Origin: an uncultured SAR324 cluster bacterium
GTDB lineage: Bacteria; SAR324; NAC60-12
Assembly: GCA_902513935.1 (NCBI GenBank)
Contig: CABXOR010000004.1
Coordinates: 1 to 55,628, forward strand
DNA: 55,628 bases
Reading direction: 5' to 3'
The notes under the pieces were generated by a model that had not been told where the DNA came from, did not search any database, and worked only from the letters and a program-made list of their open reading frames with translations. Positions 17,035-25,002 of the stretch are shown here, piece after piece. Within the stretch, counting starts at the first letter, position 1, and every line of letters starts with the position of its first letter. Both the position numbers and the translations under genes were made by a program.

Positions 17035-17077
17035 TTAACAGGCCCGACCAATAATTCTTGATCGGCGGGTCTGTTAA
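17035..17077 (+). terminator. Stem-loop between proX and proW (attenuator or mRNA stabiliser)
   Basis: TTAACAGGCCCG at 17035-17046 pairs with CGGGTCTGTTAA at 17066-17077 (one G-U), and TTCTTT follows. Stems in this place usually let the binding-protein message outnumber that of the permease, by partial termination or 3'-end protection. Confidence 0.6.
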
Positions 17078-17101
17078 TTCTTTCATCAAAAAGATACTTC
17101 C

Positions 17102-17992
17102 ATGAGCTGGTTCGAAAAAATTCCGACAATGGATCGTCAGGAATTGCGTGAATTTAAAAAGTACGTGGATATAAGTTTTAAGGATTTTTCACGAACATAT
17201 GGTGATGGAATAGAGACCTTCTTTGATCCATTACTTTATTTCCTTGTTTGGTTCGAAAAATTATTAATCAATGCCCCCTGGCCCCTGATTATACTTGTGA
17301 TTGCTATAATGGCCTGGATTGGCTCCAGAAACTGGTTCGTAATAGCAGGCACAGTTTGTTCTTTTCTTTTAATCGGGTATTTTGGTATGTGGGAAGATAC
17401 CATGTCAACACTGGCTATAATTTCAATTTGCACTTTGCTTTGTATCTCAGTAGGGATACCAATTGGAATATTGATGTCACGATCTGATCGTTTGCAGTCC
17501 ATGGTCAATCCTGTATTGGATGTGATGCAGACTATTCCAAGTTTTGTCTATTTGATTCCTGTCGTGATGTTGTTAGGGATTGGAAAGGTACCAGGACTTA
17601 TAGCAGTCTTTATCTATGCTCTACCACCTATAGTAAGGCTCACGAATCTCGGAATACGTCTCGTAGATAAAGAGGTTTTAGAGGCCTCTGAATCTTTTGG
17701 TGCGAGCTACAGTCAGAAACTATTTGGTGTTCAGATTCCTCTAGCTTTGCCTAATATATTTGCAGGTGTTAATCAAACCATTATGATGGCCTTGGCAATG
17801 GTGGTAATAGCTTCGATGATAGGCGTGAAAGGCCTAGGGGTGCCAGTTCTACGTGCTGTTTCCAACCAGTATCTGGCTCTTGGAATGTTAAATGGTTTGG
17901 CTATAGTTGCACTGGCTATTATATTTGACAGGATCTCGCAATCATTTGGAAAACGGATGCAGAAGCACCTGGAAAGTGCCCATGGTGTCTGA
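17102..17992 (+). CDS. proW: Glycine betaine/proline-type ABC transporter permease
   Basis: 296 residues with a soluble N-terminal stretch of about 55 residues, then six or seven membrane segments. The binding-protein-dependent permease EAA loop is EASESFGASYSQKLFGVQIP (about 197-216), and PIGILMSRSDRL and DVMQTIPSFVYLIP are typical of ProW/OpuAB. It moves the ligand across the inner membrane using energy from ProV. Its last 11 bases overlap the proV start, consistent with coupled translation. Confidence 0.92.
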   Translation: MSWFEKIPTMDRQELREFKKYVDISFKDFSRTYGDGIETFFDPLLYFLVWFEKLLINAPWPLIILVIAIMAWIGSRNWFVIAGTVCSFLLIGYFGMWEDTMSTLAIISICTLLCISVGIPIGILMSRSDRLQSMVNPVLDVMQTIPSFVYLIPVVMLLGIGKVPGLIAVFIYALPPIVRLTNLGIRLVDKEVLEASESFGASYSQKLFGVQIPLALPNIFAGVNQTIMMALAMVVIASMIGVKGLGVPVLRAVSNQYLALGMLNGLAIVALAIIFDRISQSFGKRMQKHLESAHGV

Positions 17993-19031
17993 AACAAAAG
18001 TAACCATCAAGAATCTTTACAAGATCTTTGGGCAGGATCCTGCTGGTATGATCAACCATGTACAGAATGGTACTACCAAGCAAGAACTTCTCGAAAAATA
18101 TGGCTCTGTACTAGCACTCAATGATGTGAACATCGATATTCCTGCCAGGGGTATCCAGGTCATTATGGGACTATCTGGATCTGGAAAATCGACACTCATA
18201 CGCCACGTCAACAGGCTCATTGAACCCACATCTGGGGAGATTATTGTAGGTGGCCAAAATGTACTGGGAATGAGCAAACTAGAGCTGCGCGAATTTCGGA
18301 GGCACACGGCCTCAATGGTTTTTCAGAGATTCGCACTCTTGCCGCATCATACGATCGTGGAGAATGTGAGTTACGGGTTGACTATTCAAAACGTCTCAAG
18401 GCAGGAAGCTGCAGAAAGAAGTCAGCAATGGATCGACAGGGTTGGTCTGGCAGGTTACGAAAAACATTATCCAAATCAACTTTCCGGAGGGATGCAACAG
18501 CGTGTTGGTCTCGCGCGAGCACTCGCTACTGATGCTGAAATACTTCTTATGGATGAAGCTTTCTCTGCTCTGGATCCTTTAATTAGAACAGACATGCAGG
18601 ACGTGCTGCTGAGTCTGCAGGAAGAACTTCATAAAACAATCCTCTTTATCACTCACGATCTTGATGAGGCACTGCGAATAGGAGAAAATATAGCAATTCT
18701 CCGTGATGGACTTGTCGTTCAAAAAGGAACTCCCCAGGAGATAGTTCTGAATCCTGCTGATAAATATGTGACTGATTTCATCAAAGACATAAATCGTGGT
18801 CGCGTAGTCCTAGTTTCATCCATTATGGATAGCAAGAAATTGAAAAACGGACCTGAAATCGAAAGTAACATGATCCTCGAAGATGCGCTCCAGATTATTT
18901 CAAATGCTGAGGTAAGCGAAGCAATCGTTACAGAAAATGGCAAAAACATTGGTTCAGTTAAACTTGGCAGGATGATTACCGCTATCGCAAGGCCAAGCGA
19001 AAAAACAGGGCAGATCACCAACTACCGCTAA
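17982..19031 (+). CDS. proV: Glycine betaine/proline-type ABC transporter ATP-binding protein
   Basis: 349 residues from the ATG at 17982, inside the end of proW with GGAAAG just ahead; a longer frame from 17907 lies within proW and is unlikely. The domain has Walker A GLSGSGKSTLIRH, Q-loop VFQRFALLPH, signature LSGGMQQRVGLARAL and Walker B ILLMDEAFSALDP. The ProV-specific insert before Walker A (TTKQELLEKYGSVLALNDV) is present. The C-terminal segment (about 285-349) resembles a single shortened CBS half, while ProV proteins often have two CBS motifs, so ionic-strength sensing may be reduced. Confidence 0.93.
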   Translation: MVSETKVTIKNLYKIFGQDPAGMINHVQNGTTKQELLEKYGSVLALNDVNIDIPARGIQVIMGLSGSGKSTLIRHVNRLIEPTSGEIIVGGQNVLGMSKLELREFRRHTASMVFQRFALLPHHTIVENVSYGLTIQNVSRQEAAERSQQWIDRVGLAGYEKHYPNQLSGGMQQRVGLARALATDAEILLMDEAFSALDPLIRTDMQDVLLSLQEELHKTILFITHDLDEALRIGENIAILRDGLVVQKGTPQEIVLNPADKYVTDFIKDINRGRVVLVSSIMDSKKLKNGPEIESNMILEDALQIISNAEVSEAIVTENGKNIGSVKLGRMITAIARPSEKTGQITNYR

Positions 19032-19256
19032 ATTTTCAGCCTTCCTTTTGAAAATTGATGAAAGAGCCTTTTTTGTGATTGACTCTTTACAGTACAGTAA
19101 CTGGCCGTTTCCAAACAGACTTTCCCGAATGAGTTGGCAAGTCCTTTCCACAGAGTATCCGTTTGAATACGTCTCTTCCGGAAGATCGTAAAGTGGAAGT
19201 GTCGCGTGTGCCAATATGTCCGGTGCGTCCGGAATGTCTGGTGCAGGTATTTTCAT
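18954..19256 (-). CDS. Unrecognised short ORF directly after mttB copy 3, likely a truncated gene
   Basis: A 100-codon frame starts at an ATG two bases after the mttB3 stop, a layout typical of coupled translation. The first half (MKIPAPDIPDAPDILAHATL, then YDLPEETYSNGYSVERTCQL) looks protein-like. The second half is Ser/Lys/Phe-rich, and the last 78 bases run antisense into the end of proV, where genuine coding is unlikely. I read it as the start of a former downstream gene cut off where the proXWV block was joined. I do not recognise the family. It may not be expressed. Confidence 0.3.
   Translation of the reverse strand: MKIPAPDIPDAPDILAHATLPLYDLPEETYSNGYSVERTCQLIRESLFGNGQLLYCKESITKKALSSIFKRKAENLAVVGDLPCFFAWPCDSGNHPAKFN
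19031..19074 (+). terminator. Possible terminator after proV
   Basis: AATTTTCA at 19031-19038 pairs with TGAAAATT at 19049-19056, and a run of six T follows at 19069-19074. The gap between stem and T-run is 12 bases, longer than in a standard intrinsic terminator, so the call is weak. Confidence 0.3.
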
Positions 19257-19258
19257 TT

Positions 19259-20791
19259 TCAGTGCATCGAAATTCCCGGATTTTCCTTCCGTTTTGCAAC
19301 AAAGGCTTCCAGTTCTTCAACCTTCGATTCTTCCAAAATCGGTTGTTGATAATCGGCAAGGGCTTGTTTCCAAATACGGTTGGCACGTCGAGTGGTGTCG
19401 AAACCACCGTCCTCCGTCCATTGTCCAAAGTTGTTCCATTCGGAAAGAATCGGCGGATAAAACGCTGTTTCGTAACGATCCAAAGTATGTTGTGTACCAA
19501 AAAAATGACCTCCGGGACCTACATCCTTAATGGCCTCAAAAGCCATTTCGTTTTCGGAAAAAGAAAGTTCATCCAGAAAAGCAGACATCATTTGCAATAA
19601 TTCAACATCGACAACAACTTTTTCAAATGATGCACAAAGTCCGCCTTCCAACCAGCCTGCCGCATGTTTGACAAAATTGCATTGGCTCATGATCGTTGGC
19701 CAAAGTGCCATCATCGACTCATAACCGGCTTGAGTATCAACCGTATTACAGGCATTGACATTGGAGGCACGATAGGGAAGGCCGTAACGTCGCGCCAGTT
19801 GTCCACCGATCAAAGTCGTTTTGGCCATTTCCGGAGTTCCAAAAGCCGGTGCACCTGTTTTCATATCGACGTTTGAAGTGAATCCGCCGTAAATCACCGG
19901 CGAACCTGGAGCCTCCATTTGCGTAAAAGCCAGAGAGGCCAGAGCTTCTGCATTTTGCAACGATAAAGCCCCCGCCAAAGTTATCGGAGCCATTGCTCCG
20001 GAAAGCGTAAACGGTGTCACACAAACTGATTGCCCGTTGCGGATCATTTCCAACATTCCCTGAATCATTACTCCATCCAGCCGTAACGGTGATGAAGTGT
20101 TGATAATGGAAATGAGACTGGGACGTGTTTTGAGTTCTTCCCGTGAGGTTCCCAGACCAATGCAAAGCATATCGATTGTGTCCGAAATGCGTTGTTTCCC
20201 CAGAGAATAAGCGTGAAAAACTTTATCTGTCAGTGTCAAATGTGTCAGGGCACAATCCAAATGTCTTGTATTTGCCGGCAAATCAATTGGTTCCACCGGA
20301 TAACCTCCTGTCATGTGAATGATGTTGAAATATTGCGCCAGACGAATCAAATTTTGGTAATCCTTAAAATTTCCGGGGCGTCTTCCGTTGTCAGTATCGG
20401 AACAATTTGGCGTACTTCCCACCATTGAAAACAAAGTCCAATTCTTGCCGACTTCCAGATTGTGCGCAGGATTTCGTGCGTGGAGCGTGAATTGTGACGG
20501 TGCTTTGGCAATATATTCCTCAATCAATTCTGGAGAAAATTTCACCATTTGTGAAGAACGATCCACTTCTGCACCGTGCTTTTTGAGAATATCCAGAGCC
20601 TCATCATCCAAAAAAGCAATTCCGAGTTCCCGCAAAATACGCAAACTACCTAGATGAATCGCTTCAATTTGATCGGCACTCGCAATTTCAAAAGGTGCGT
20701 ACCGATTACGAGGCTGTTTCCATGGTTGCTGTTGAATACCGTTAATAGTTCGAGACTGCCCCCGCCCCTTGCGTTTCCTTTCTTTTGACAT
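19259..20791 (-). CDS. MttB-family (non-pyrrolysine) methyltransferase, copy 3
   Basis: 510 residues from the ATG at 20791; an in-frame extension to 20872 has a non-family N-terminus. Superfamily blocks are TGAPAFGTPEMAK, HAAGWLEGGL, KDVGPGGHFFGTQHTLDRYE and NRIWKQALADYQQP; no in-frame TAG. It is clearly closer to copy 1 than to copy 2. The N-terminus is again basic (SKERKRKGRGQSR). It lies 118 bases downstream of the DddP-like gene and ends facing proV. Likely a demethylase for a betaine or a sulfonium compound such as DMSP; the partner corrinoid protein is not in the window. Confidence 0.9.
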   Translation of the reverse strand: MSKERKRKGRGQSRTINGIQQQPWKQPRNRYAPFEIASADQIEAIHLGSLRILRELGIAFLDDEALDILKKHGAEVDRSSQMVKFSPELIEEYIAKAPSQFTLHARNPAHNLEVGKNWTLFSMVGSTPNCSDTDNGRRPGNFKDYQNLIRLAQYFNIIHMTGGYPVEPIDLPANTRHLDCALTHLTLTDKVFHAYSLGKQRISDTIDMLCIGLGTSREELKTRPSLISIINTSSPLRLDGVMIQGMLEMIRNGQSVCVTPFTLSGAMAPITLAGALSLQNAEALASLAFTQMEAPGSPVIYGGFTSNVDMKTGAPAFGTPEMAKTTLIGGQLARRYGLPYRASNVNACNTVDTQAGYESMMALWPTIMSQCNFVKHAAGWLEGGLCASFEKVVVDVELLQMMSAFLDELSFSENEMAFEAIKDVGPGGHFFGTQHTLDRYETAFYPPILSEWNNFGQWTEDGGFDTTRRANRIWKQALADYQQPILEESKVEELEAFVAKRKENPGISMH

Positions 20792-20909
20792 ATCTTTAAT
20801 AGTATGAAAAAGTCTGAGCCTTTGCCTGATGGTAAATAAAATTAAAAATTTCTGACAAGATCTGATCTCCAAGGCAAAGATGCCACATTAAAAAACTTGT
20901 ATTCAGAGT

Positions 20910-22157
20910 TCAAAGCATTTCCATTGCAAACGGATAACTTGATTGACGTTCAACTCCGGTTTCCGTCATGATAATTTGCTCTTCAAGTTTTACACACTCA
21001 CGTCCTCCTTCTGATCCTATTACTGATTCGACACAAAGAGTCATTCCGACTTCAATCAAACCGTCATAGCCTTTGTCGTCAAAATCTTCGCAGTGTATGA
21101 TATTGGGATATTCGTCTGCCAAGCCGACTCCGTGAATCAAAGTGGTATAACGATTAGCGAGAAATTCATCCGGAATCTGCCAGCATTTTTCTGAAACTTC
21201 CCTGAAGGTCATTCCGGCTTTCAAAACTGAAATATTGTGTTCAATTTGTTCATAGGCTTTGGCATACAAACGTCGTTGTTCGTCATTTGGTTCTTCACCA
21301 CAAACCCAAGCACGTGACATGTCTGAGCAATACCCGTACGGCCCGATCAAATCGGTATCAAAGCTGACCATATCACCCTTTTCAATCTGACGCATCGAAC
21401 ATTCCCTGAACCATGGATTTGTGCGTGGTCCAGAAGAAAGCAGACGAGTTTCTATCCACTCTCCTCCAAGACGAATGTTCGTTTCATGCAGTTTCGCCCA
21501 TAGTCCGTTTTCAGTAATTCCCGGTTCCAAGGCTTCATGCATAGAGAGAACTCCCGCTTCACAAACATCCATCGAGGCTTGCATAAGTACCAGTTCTTCT
21601 TTTGATTTTATTGACCTTGCGGTTTCCGCAATTTGCTCACCTTCAATCAATTCCAAACCTGTTTCTCGCAAAGCATCACAAGCTGTATGTGACAGAATGT
21701 CAATCGCCAGCCGACGATTTCCGTCACCATGAATTTTCATTAAATCCTCAATTTGCGCAGCAAATTCTTTTACAAAATCATGACTACGTCCTCCAGCACC
21801 GAAAAAAGAGAAGGCTGGCAGAACACGGTATTCATCGATGGTTGGTATGCCATCAGACAAATAAGGATGATTGGCATAATCAAACAGAACTACCGGACCA
21901 TCAAGGGCCACAAACACGCAGCGGCTTTCATAATGAGAACACCAAACCTGCATATTGGTCGCATCCACTGCATAGCGTGTATTAATCTGATTGAACAGCA
22001 ATAATCCGGAGACATCCAATTCCTCCATTTTTGTACGCAAACGTTGTAAACGATAACGCCTTACTGTGTCTAAATCAACCGGTGCAGTGGAGAATTCCAT
22101 GGCCCCATGTTGAATGGCACGTCCAGCTTTTATTTCTTGAACTGAAGCTAAAGGCAT
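20910..22157 (-). CDS. dddP: DddP-like M24-family protein, probable DMSP lyase
   Basis: 415 residues of the creatinase/aminopeptidase P (M24) fold. It matches marine alphaproteobacterial DMSP lyase DddP in long blocks: TRYAVDATNMQVW, GGEWIETRLLSSGPRTNPWF, SFDTDLIGPYGYC, IHGVGLADEY and LEEQIIMTE. The expected metal ligands (D267, D269, D279, H342, E377, E392) and the catalytic Asp (D348) are present, as are the substrate-pocket Tyr62 and Trp72. DddP cleaves DMSP to dimethyl sulfide and acrylate using iron. Ectoine hydrolase (DoeA) and creatinase share the fold but lack this block pattern, as I remember them. Neighbours are mttB3 downstream and a Rieske oxygenase upstream. Activity is inferred, not proven. 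Confidence 0.8.
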   Translation of the reverse strand: MPLASVQEIKAGRAIQHGAMEFSTAPVDLDTVRRYRLQRLRTKMEELDVSGLLLFNQINTRYAVDATNMQVWCSHYESRCVFVALDGPVVLFDYANHPYLSDGIPTIDEYRVLPAFSFFGAGGRSHDFVKEFAAQIEDLMKIHGDGNRRLAIDILSHTACDALRETGLELIEGEQIAETARSIKSKEELVLMQASMDVCEAGVLSMHEALEPGITENGLWAKLHETNIRLGGEWIETRLLSSGPRTNPWFRECSMRQIEKGDMVSFDTDLIGPYGYCSDMSRAWVCGEEPNDEQRRLYAKAYEQIEHNISVLKAGMTFREVSEKCWQIPDEFLANRYTTLIHGVGLADEYPNIIHCEDFDDKGYDGLIEVGMTLCVESVIGSEGGRECVKLEEQIIMTETGVERQSSYPFAMEML

Positions 22158-22302
22158 AATTCCATTTATTTTTTAGTATTGGTTTGGATAGTATTTTAAA
22201 ATTCTGAAATTAAAAAATATTTTATTTCATCTCTTAATCTAGTTTCCTTGACGGGACAAATCATGCTTAATCCTCCTCATGAAGTGCCAGTGTTAAAGAG
22301 TT

Positions 22303-23553
22303 TTATACTCTTCCATCGTTATCTCCGGATGGAACTCTATGAATACCGCACATTCTATCCGCCACCCAGTTTTGATAACGGTGCAGTGGTTCTTCGAATT
22401 TAGGACACATTCGTCCGCCTGCAAATGCGGTATTGCTCAATCCCAGTTGGACCCGTTCGACAATGCCCAAATCCTGAGTGTTGATCATATCCCAAAATTT
22501 CACCAATTCTAAAAACATAGAAGTGTGCGACTCGTTCTCCAGAGTCCCTGGAGTGGTTAGTAAGAAGGTCCGTTCCCTGGTTTGGTTTGCACAAATCGGG
22601 TCGGTGATCATACAAAAAGCATGATTCGGCAGTATGGTGATTGTGACATTGGGGAAAATACAAATGTGATACGCTGCCTCCAGATGTTCTTTGTTCAAGC
22701 CATGTGCCGCAGGAAGATTCATCCATACTGAATCCACATCCCGCGAAACAGGTGTAGTCAGCATGCCAGTATACATCCCTGTTCCCTGACTACGATGATG
22801 GTCTTCCATACGGGAAACATTTGTAAGTTCTGGATGCACAAAAGGCAAGTGATAATACTCCATGAAATTTTCCTCAATCAATTTATAATTTGAAGCTACA
22901 TCATAATTCTTCTCACCAAAAATCTCCCAGTTTTCCAAAACATGTGATTGAAATTTTTGTGGTAAATCACCAAGCCATTCCTCAAGTGATGTTGGTTGCG
23001 TACTTAAATTAACAAATACCAAAAATCCCCAAGTCTTTACTGAAAGTGGCAATAGCCCATAGTTTTTCTTATCAAACAATGCTGTATCGGATAAATCTGT
23101 TTCTCCTCCGTTTGAAGGGACAGTATCTACTATTTTTTCATTTCGGAACATCGACGTTCCCAAACACTGTCCATCAAGTCCATAAACCCAGGCGTGATAC
23201 GGACAGTGGAGGCTTTTAATATTACAACTTTTTTCTAATAATTTAGAACCGCGATGACGGCACACATTGTAAAATGCACCTAGTTTCCCAGTTTTGTCTC
23301 GCATCACTAAAATAGATCGGCCAGCAACTTCCGTAACCAGAATGTCTCCAGGATTTTGAACTTGTTGTAAACAACCAACGGCAACCCAAGCCGTTGCAAA
23401 TATCTTTTCCTGCTCTAAGGCAAAGAAATCAGCTGCCGTGTAAGCATCTGGAATTAAAGTTGAGGCTTGATTTACAGGTAGGCGACTTAAGCCGTAAGTT
23501 TCCGGTTGAGTGTAAACGTGGGTCGGCAATCTTTGTTGACTGTAATATTGCAT
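22303..23553 (-). CDS. Rieske non-haem iron oxygenase alpha subunit, quaternary-amine type (GbcA/CMO/CntA-like)
   Basis: 416 residues. The Rieske 2Fe-2S ligands are in VCRHRGSKL and LHCPYHAWVYG (about 97-125). The mononuclear iron site is in NFMEYYHLPFVHPEL (two His), with the usual downstream Asp region near VKFWDMINTQD. Glycine betaine monooxygenase GbcA, choline monooxygenase and carnitine monooxygenase share this length and layout. It needs a reductase partner, and none is in the window. It lies 17 bases after folD and shares its operon, consistent with releasing a methyl group as formaldehyde. The exact substrate is not decidable here; glycine betaine is the best guess. Confidence 0.85.
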   Translation of the reverse strand: MQYYSQQRLPTHVYTQPETYGLSRLPVNQASTLIPDAYTAADFFALEQEKIFATAWVAVGCLQQVQNPGDILVTEVAGRSILVMRDKTGKLGAFYNVCRHRGSKLLEKSCNIKSLHCPYHAWVYGLDGQCLGTSMFRNEKIVDTVPSNGGETDLSDTALFDKKNYGLLPLSVKTWGFLVFVNLSTQPTSLEEWLGDLPQKFQSHVLENWEIFGEKNYDVASNYKLIEENFMEYYHLPFVHPELTNVSRMEDHHRSQGTGMYTGMLTTPVSRDVDSVWMNLPAAHGLNKEHLEAAYHICIFPNVTITILPNHAFCMITDPICANQTRERTFLLTTPGTLENESHTSMFLELVKFWDMINTQDLGIVERVQLGLSNTAFAGGRMCPKFEEPLHRYQNWVADRMCGIHRVPSGDNDGRV

Positions 23554-23570
23554 ATTAGATGTTTAATATT

Positions 23571-24476
23571 TTAAAATGGCGCATCAATAGAATTCTGAAA
23601 TTGTGATTCATAATATGACTTCAGTTTTTGTGCAGCCGAAATGGTGTTCCGCATCAAACAAGAAACCGTGACCGGACCAACACCACCTGGGACCGGAGTA
23701 ATCCAGCCGGCTTTTTTTGAACATGAATCAAAATCACTGTCACCAACAATTCTGCTTTCCCCCTTATCATCAGTGACTCTATTAATTCCGATATCTATCA
23801 GTGTTGACCCGGATTTAAGCATATCCCCAGTGATGAGATTCGGTTTCCCAACCGCCACAAAAACAGCATCCGCCCTACGTGAATGATCCGCAACATCTTT
23901 TGTCATGTGATGACAGACGGTCACAGTGGCTCCTTCTGCCATCAATAGGAAGGCAATCGGTTTTCCGACAATTTCCGAGTGCCCAATCACCACAACCTCC
24001 AAACCTTTTAAATCCTGACCGGTACGTCTCAACAGTTCTACAGAAGCCATGGCCGTGCAGGGGCCGAGTTCCAGTTCATTATAGACAATATTTCCAATCG
24101 ATGCGGGATGCATTCCCTCCACATCTTTGAGAGGATGAATAGCTTTCTGCAAAGTTTTAATGGAAATACTTTCGGGAACAGGACGCTGTAAAAAGATGCC
24201 GGTGACCTTTGGATCAACATTGAAATTGGCAATAGCCGCCTGCAGTTCATTCGCGGATATATCATTCGGATACTCTTTTTCTTCAAATATAATTCCTATT
24301 TTCTCTGCTTTCAAACGTTGATTGCGGATGTAAAGATCAACAGCGGGGTTTTCTCCGACTTTGATTGAAATCAGCTTTGGATCCCAACCACTTGTTTTTA
24401 ATTCTGATACTTTGCTGGACATTTCATCAAGAATGTCCTTGGCAATTGCCTTGCCGTCCAATATGTTTGCACTCAT
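23571..24476 (-). CDS. folD: FolD-like methylene-THF dehydrogenase/cyclohydrolase, variant active site
   Basis: 301 residues with the FolD frame: SIKVGENPAVDLY, LKDVEGMHP, VVVIGHSEIVGKPIAFLL (NADP-binding) and ITPVPGGVGPVTV. In standard FolD the YVxxK motif holds the catalytic Lys. Here the aligned stretch is Y49-I-R-N-Q53, so Lys is replaced by Gln. Conserved KDVDG is KDVEG, and DGILVQLPLP is TGIFLQRPVP. In human enzyme work a Lys-to-Gln change at this position removed cyclohydrolase but kept dehydrogenase activity. So this is probably a specialised paralogue handling C1 from demethylation, with a standard FolD elsewhere. It is in a minus-strand run with the DMGDH-like gene and the Rieske gene. 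Confidence 0.88.
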   Translation of the reverse strand: MSANILDGKAIAKDILDEMSSKVSELKTSGWDPKLISIKVGENPAVDLYIRNQRLKAEKIGIIFEEKEYPNDISANELQAAIANFNVDPKVTGIFLQRPVPESISIKTLQKAIHPLKDVEGMHPASIGNIVYNELELGPCTAMASVELLRRTGQDLKGLEVVVIGHSEIVGKPIAFLLMAEGATVTVCHHMTKDVADHSRRADAVFVAVGKPNLITGDMLKSGSTLIDIGINRVTDDKGESRIVGDSDFDSCSKKAGWITPVPGGVGPVTVSCLMRNTISAAQKLKSYYESQFQNSIDAPF

Positions 24477-24999
24477 GATTTTACTAATGCTATCTTGTGG
24501 TTAAAAAAGAAGTTCTTTTCATTTTTAATTATTTTCCAGATTTTCGGTACAGATTTGAAATAATCACAAATAAGTGATTTATGTCTAGGAGTGTCAGCAA
24601 TTAATATAAAACCTGCTTTGGAGATAGCATTACTGGATTTTTCAAGAACCACATTGCGAATTTCGTCATTCTGTAACATATGAAGCGCCCTATCAATAAC
24701 TACGATTTTTTACAGATCAGGCGCTTCATAATTCGAAATATCAGCAATAACTCTATCAACAGCTAATTTTTCACTTTCCGCTTCTTCCAGCAATTGTTCA
24801 ATACCGGTTTGAGCCGTATCCACTCCTAAAACCGAATGTTCTTTGCGGACAATGAAAAAGGCATCTTGTCCTTGTCCGCAACCAGAATCAAGAACAGTAG
24901 CACATTCATCATTATAATTTTCCAAAACTCAACTATTTCTGGAAACGGCTCGACGCAAACTTTACGACTATTTTGGTATCCTTTCTCTTAATTTATCAT
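24473..24999 (-). pseudogene. Decayed class I SAM-dependent methyltransferase
   Basis: The frame from 24925 reads ATVLDSGCGQGQDAFFIV and VLGVDTAQTGIEQL, the glycine-rich SAM-binding motif and following acidic loop. It meets TAA at 24710 after ISNYEAPDL and continues in the same frame as KIVVIDRALHML and FILIADTPRHKSLI to 24473. Upstream, another frame gives VCVEPFPEIVEF, which would join after adding one T in the TTTT run, so there is at least one frameshift and one nonsense change. An earlier fragment reads YDKLRERIPK next to the dehydrogenase stop. It fills the gap between the DMGDH-like gene and folD, and resembles TehB-like or thiopurine-type methyltransferases. Confidence 0.7.
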
Positions 25000-25002
25000 A
25001 AA

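Noticed and set aside
375..20791. Pyrrolysine use in the MttB genes
   Set aside because: All three frames run from start to stop without an in-frame TAG, so they are non-pyrrolysine members.
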